Source: Symsagittifera roscoffensis (taxonomy: Eukaryota > Xenacoelomorpha > Acoela > Convolutidae). From it: a stretch of DNA of 64,000 nt. The notes beneath the pieces were generated by a model. The model ran no database searches. It was given only the letters and a program-made list of their open reading frames with translations, and had not been told where the DNA came from. Positions 50,201-56,200 of this stretch are shown in pieces; positions within the stretch are counted from its first letter, which is position 1; each line of letters starts with the position of its first letter. Position numbers and translations under genes: made by a program. The DNA is taken from positions 23,984,539-24,048,538 of the forward strand of contig NC_087064.1 of the NCBI RefSeq assembly GCF_963678635.1. The letters are read 5' to 3'.

Positions 50201-53200
50201 GCACCTCAAAAAGAAGCACCCTGAATGGCAAAAGCAACTCGAAGTCAAAGAAACAGCAGAAAAGAAGGCGAAAACAGACTCTCAATCACGGAAAGTCACA
50301 ACCATGGAGAGCTTCGTCAACATTGCAGGGAGCAGCTCAAGATCAGCAACTACTCCGCTCCCAGCAAGCGACTACCGCCAGCGACGTCTGAATGAATTGC
50401 TAGCGACTTATGTTGCTGCATGCCCAAGAGCAAGTGCGAATATGATTGCTGACAAGAAATACGGATTTGATGCTATCATCAAGTATGTCAGTGGAGGAAA
50501 GTTTTCTGTGCCGAGCAAGCAGACTCTGTGCAACAACATTTCGAAGCAAGCTCTCAGTGTTGAAGAAAAGATCAGGCAGCTTCTCACAACGCCGTCTACA
50601 GAAACTGGTCTGCTACCAGTCATACAGGCAAGAGCTATCGCATGTTTTTGGGTTTTTGTTTTCTAAAATTTCACCACCCTGAAAAAATTTTTTTTTCTGT
50701 TCTTAAAATTCTGTCTTTAAGGTGCAACTTGACTGCTGGACTCGGAAGTCATATGGAGGCTCTTTCTACGGTGAGGTGGTCAACTTTTACAACTTCGACG
50801 CTCAGAAACCACAGCAATTGGTACTTGCAGTTGACGAGTTCGAGCACCCGCACACAGCAGCACGGCTAGAAGACCGTTTCAAGAAAGGTCACCAGTTTTT
50901 CGGCATTCTTCAAGAGCAGTTGACACTCATTTGGACAGACAACGCTTCAAACATGATGGCCGCGGCTTTCATAGAAGACGAAACTCATGATGAACTTCAA
51001 GATGATGATCAAGTGTTCGAGTCGTTCATAGTGTCACTGGATGAAGAAACTCGAGGAGCCCAGAGAAGAAAGCACTTCGGAGATCCAATACATACGAAGA
51101 ACTTGGTGTCGAAGTTGGCTTGTAACTCAAAGTTCAAGACTACGTCTAGCGTACTAGAATCGGCTCGTCAACTGGTCAAGACTGTGAACGGCTCCTCCAA
51201 GCTGAAGCAAGACTGGTTGGCTTCATGCAACTTGGTTTTGATCGGAGACGTTGCAACTCGGTTCGATTCTACCTTTTTGATGCTGGAGCGACTCTGCACA
51301 CTGGAAGTAGCTGAAAAACTACCGCGGTTCATTGAGCAACATCCTTGAGTGGAAACGAAATTGTACCGTGTGTATCGAAACAGAAGTGATCAGAGAAGTT
51401 GAAGTAACAGAAGCACAAGTACCAAGTCAAGACGACACAAGACACTCCGAGATGCTATGGTCTGATTTCTACGAAGACAGATCTGAAGAAGAAGAAAACT
51501 TTCCGAGTTTGTTCACTCCACCTCCATCTGCATCGCAACCCGAAGAAATAGCCGTTAAGCTTTCGGCCCAGTTTGAGAGCTATTGCGCGAATATCTCTAC
51601 TTACGAACACATGAAACCGGGATTTGACATTGATCTCAAACATCACTCGGAATACCTTCACAAGTTTTGGCGCGACAGACTATCTACTGTTCCTGAGTTG
51701 TCTCAGTTTGCGCTTGCGAACCTGTGTTTCAGCGGCGCTGGAGTCGGAGTTGAAAGACTTTTTTCGGGAGCAGCCATCCAAGCGGAAGGAAGACTTAGAG
51801 TGCTGTCGAACACTGGGCTCCGTGAAAGAACAATGATTGCGAGTAACCGTGACTTGATTGAATGACTTGACTTTTGATTGAACTCGTTAAGTTTTTGTTT
51901 CTTTGTAAGTTTTGTTTTCAAATTCAACATGTTTGATTCAATTTTTCCAACTGAAAGCTTCAACTGAAACTGTAACTGAAACTGAAAGAAAAAAACTGTA
52001 AAAACTGTAACTGTAACTGAAATGGAAAGACCCGGAAAATCAGAACTGTAACTTTAACTGAAACTGAAAAACAGACGAAAAGAATTCAGTTGGACACACT
52101 AACTGGAGGAAAACCAAAAAGAAAGATCCAAACGCCACGAAGGATGAGCCTCCAAACGGAGACTGAACAGGAAACGAACAAAAGCCCTGAGAAGAACGAT
52201 GATTCGTCGTCAACGTCGGAGGAGCCCATCTCACCGTCACCAAAGCGACAAAATCAAAAGTACACACCACCGCAACAAGAAGTCAACTAGGAACCGACAG
52301 GCGACCTTAGCAACAGCACTAGGTAACCCCATCCCAATCAGCACAATACAGATCGCGAGTGCAACCGGGAAAAAGCAATTCGAAATCGACTCACCACCAG
52401 AAAAATCAACGCAAGACTCCCCAAGCCTAAAATCTCTGATACAGGAGATGTGGTTTACCGAAAAAACTCCCGAATACAAGGCTTGTGCACAATTTATACA
52501 GGCTATTAGCCCGAAACACAAACCGACCACCACAAGCGACGTAATCGACTTAACATCTCCAACAGAAGCAGGAGACGAAATGATGGAAAACAACGACATA
52601 ATATTCGTGAACACGAAGGACATAGAAATGAAAGAACAAGAAGACAAACAGCCACATAATGACGAATAGCACGGAACAATGGACGACAACATCGATAAAA
52701 ATACCACGGAAACAAGAGGAGAAAAATGAACAGCCAGAACAAAACAGTCCCACGGGGATTAAGAACTCAATTAAAACTTTATCATTTTTCCCGAGGATGG
52801 GGAATGTCATCCGGCATGGATAGATAAAACTCCATATAAAACTTATTATGTATTTATACCTCATTTATGTTTGGATATTATGTAACGTTAATGTCTACTG
52901 GTCGATTGACCTTGATAGCGAGGACGAGAATGGCGGTTAAAGTGAACTACGGTTCAGAAAGAGAATTAACGTTAACATTAACTAGTTGTTTTATCTTCTC
53001 TCTCTCTCGAGCACGATATTATTTATCCATACGGATTCAGGAATTAGCAATTCATACCTTGAGCACTTAGCGGTATGACAAACATGATAAACTCAAAAAC
53101 TCTTCAACCTATAATACAATAAAATTCAACGCCAATTTTTTCATAAATTCAACCTTAAAAAAATTGAGCAGCCTATGGATGGATTACGTGAAAAACAAAT

Positions 53201-56200
53201 AAGTTCATCTGACGAATACCGATATTGTTTTCAACCCTTTTCAATGCTAAAATATTTCAATTTAAATTTTGCAATCTGCATACACTTCCTTTTTAATCTA
53301 TGATTTCTAATGAATAAAATGATTTCTTCTCTTGTTTCCGGATAGACTTGCAATCTGAACACTTCAAACGGAGGCAAATTTATCTGCGCAAAAATTGCGA
53401 TGCAAAAAACCGATTGCGCTCATGGTAGTGAATGGAAAAAAGACCGTCAAAAAATTCTGAAAAATTAATTTGAAAACAGAGCTACAAAAACTTCTTATTT
53501 GTATAGCAAGAAGCTCAAAAACTGCCTTTAAGAATTGAAAATCATTTACCCAGTGACGAATTTTGGGTCGAAAACTGTCCAGCCGAAAACAGAACTGTTG
53601 TCATAAGAAGTCATAAAACTTTGAAAATTTTAACGACCCATTCATTCTGTTACACAATTGCATGTTAATATATTTGTTCTCGAAATTACGCAATATAAAG
53701 TGACTAAGCCGATATAACAAACTTAAACTTTTTAAATAGTTTTAAAAAATGAAACAAAAATACCCAAAATTAGAGTGATAAATTTTCAAATAACTGAACT
53801 GTCAGTTAAAGTAGACAAAAAATTGTTTAAATTGGAACAAAAACTACGCTTTAGAAACAAGGTCAATAAAAACCCTATCAGATAAAAAAAATGGCGATTC
53901 AACAAAAAAACGGAAGATGAACCGACAGAAACAAGGACAAAAACCACGAACAAATTACTTGAAAAAGAACTACAACCTGGAACGGGCTTTAGCTAATTAC
54001 TACTGAAATGATGGTAGTTTGGTTTGAATTTTCAAGATAATGGTAAATACAACAATGAATAAATGCATTTCTTGTTTGATTTAGGCTTTTTCGTCTATCT
54101 TTTTTTCTGATGAAAATGAGGACTACTTTTTGGCTGGCCTTAATCCGTAACTGCGATAATATTTCGTGTCACAAACAACAATTAACCTTCGCCAATTGAA
54201 CCCGGATATTTTACGAGTCTACAATAATCCAGGCATACATAAGTTCCATCTCATTACAAAAAAACTTCAATGTCTTTCCAGCACTCAATCTTATTGATTT
54301 TATATGAAAAATGAGATCAAACAACAATATACTTTGAACTCCGCTAGTGTCCTTTTCAATGTTGAATGTCCTTTCCAGAGATACTCGTTCTTTTGTTTTC
54401 TAGCAACGATATCGAGACTCTCGAGCACATTGATAATATCATACACTCGCCTTCGTTCCACATCTAAAAACAAGCATGCAAGAGTTGTGCTTGAATACTC
54501 AAACACAATGGATAAAATTACGAACATACTCAGTTGTCTTGATTTAACCTCCAGGTTGATCAATATGTCCTGATCGGGTGACGGCATTGTTGGGTACTCA
54601 GATGTGAACCTAAAATACTAAGCAGGATTCAACAACTTATGACAACGATAACTAAAACTACCGTGTAACTCACCTATGGTGCTTCAAACAGATTTAGTTA
54701 AAGTGAAAATTGCTTATTTAGAGAAACATAGCCAATGGACAGATGGAAAAGAGTAATTAACACAAGGAAGCAGGAACACAAGGATTAAAAACTGACTCAC
54801 TTTTTTTAAAAAAAATTCCATTTTCGAATTTTAAAAGACATATTTATGCCTCTAAAGCTCTTTGAACTTCACAAAATATTTATGATTGATTCTTTTTTAC
54901 TATCCCATTTGAGATTACTGGATGTCAATAGGGCAACACTTTAAATTCGCTGGAAACTCTGACGATTAAGTAGTAGTCTCGCAACTGTTTTTTCATACAC
55001 GAGGAAATAAGTCACTATCACAGAACCGCCAGCCCCAAGGATAGTGAACTAGTTTCCCCAGTGTGTAACAAAAAACTCATGCTTGTTTTTCACATACTAA
55101 AACAGTTGTTCTGTCACTTTAAAACAAGTTTTCTAACTACCTCTACAGCTCATTTGCGAGCGTGCGTGTAGAGGAATTTTTCACGCGGGTTGAACGCACG
55201 CTGTAGATTAACTAGCTTTGTTCATACAACAATTTTCACGTACTGATACTTTCATGAACTGTGTATGAACGCACGCAAGTTGACTAAATTCCATTTTCAA
55301 AACTAGAAGTCGATCACGTTTTCGTGACCTTTACATTTTTGGCGTTCGATAGTGAAGTTTGGCTTCTTGTAACAAAGGCAATGAAGTGAATTTAAAAAAC
55401 CAAAAATCAACCGCGAAAAATCGAAATTGAGCGACGACAAACATTAAGACATTTTCCTGAAAAAAATCACCAAGACCTATATAAGAGTACTCATTACGTT
55501 CATTACTCTTACCTATGAAAAAAAAACAATGAAACGAATGCAGCCGTATCAATAGGTGATGGAATCCAACAACATTTCTGATTTCAAAAACTAAACGGTA
55601 AATGAATTTCGACTTAAATGGTCAAATCTCCAATACTACTGGGTTTCAAATCTTCGTATTTTTAACTCATTCTTCATTATTAACAATTCCATTTGCTAAA
55701 TCATCAAACTGATATGGAAAAAAAAACGAATTCTAACTTGGGTAAATTGCACCTAATTCTTACTTGAGCCGCTAGGTCTGAAAAAAAATCGAAATTGTCG
55801 GCAAATTTAAATCAATCAAAATGAATAAGTCTAGTTTGAAAACAAAAAGATGCACAGACAATAGAATAGGAAATTAGCGTCGACAAAACTTACCAAGCGG
55901 TTACAAAGCCGAAAACATCTCAGCAGAAACCCTCTCGGCCGAAAATATCAACAAAACTTGATAATCATAAAAAGTTCCCGCCTCAAAACTTATAAGCCAA
56001 CCTCCTCCTCAAAAACACGCATGCAAAAAACTTTACTTACTGAAACAAGATGAAGCCACGAAGCCGATATAAAAAATTGCGAACCCAATTAAGCCAAAAA
56101 AAATCGAAATCAAAATTTGAGGCTATTAATCTGTTATTCTGATATAACAAAGGCCAAAACCTATCAAGTCAAAACAAGGAAAAAAACAAATTAGGTGAGA

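Larger units (their letters stand above)
49803..52101 (+). mobile_element. hAT DNA transposon, 2299 bp, nested in the LTR element
   Basis: Perfect 15-bp terminal inverted repeats (TAGTGTGTCCAACTG at 49803-49817, its inverse at 52087-52101) and an 8-bp target duplication mark both ends exactly. Inside are a BED-finger/hAT transposase gene and long subterminal arrays of CTGTAACTGAAA-type repeats. The exact termini suggest insertion later than the host LTR element. Confidence 0.98.
44311..53080 (+). mobile_element. Decayed Ty3-type LTR retrotransposon, interrupted by a hAT element
   Basis: Two 276-bp LTRs bracket gag, protease, reverse transcriptase, RNase H remnants and integrase in the Ty3/gypsy order, all broken by stops and frameshifts. 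AACAT target duplications flank it. A 2299-bp hAT transposon sits inside (49803-52101). The LTRs differ at roughly 17 positions by eye, so the insertion is not recent. It lies in E2F7/8 intron 3, opposite to the gene's transcription. Confidence 0.95.
39958..54332 (-). other. E2F7/8 intron 3, holding the LTR retrotransposon
   Basis: A 14.4-kb intron. Besides the LTR element it contains a tRNA-like piece (40660-40725, + strand B box GATCGAAACCCC), a 157-bp tandem duplication (42718-43095) and a SINE-like copy (43374-43560). The stretch 40730-42700 shows only short, unconvincing open frames. Confidence 0.6.
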
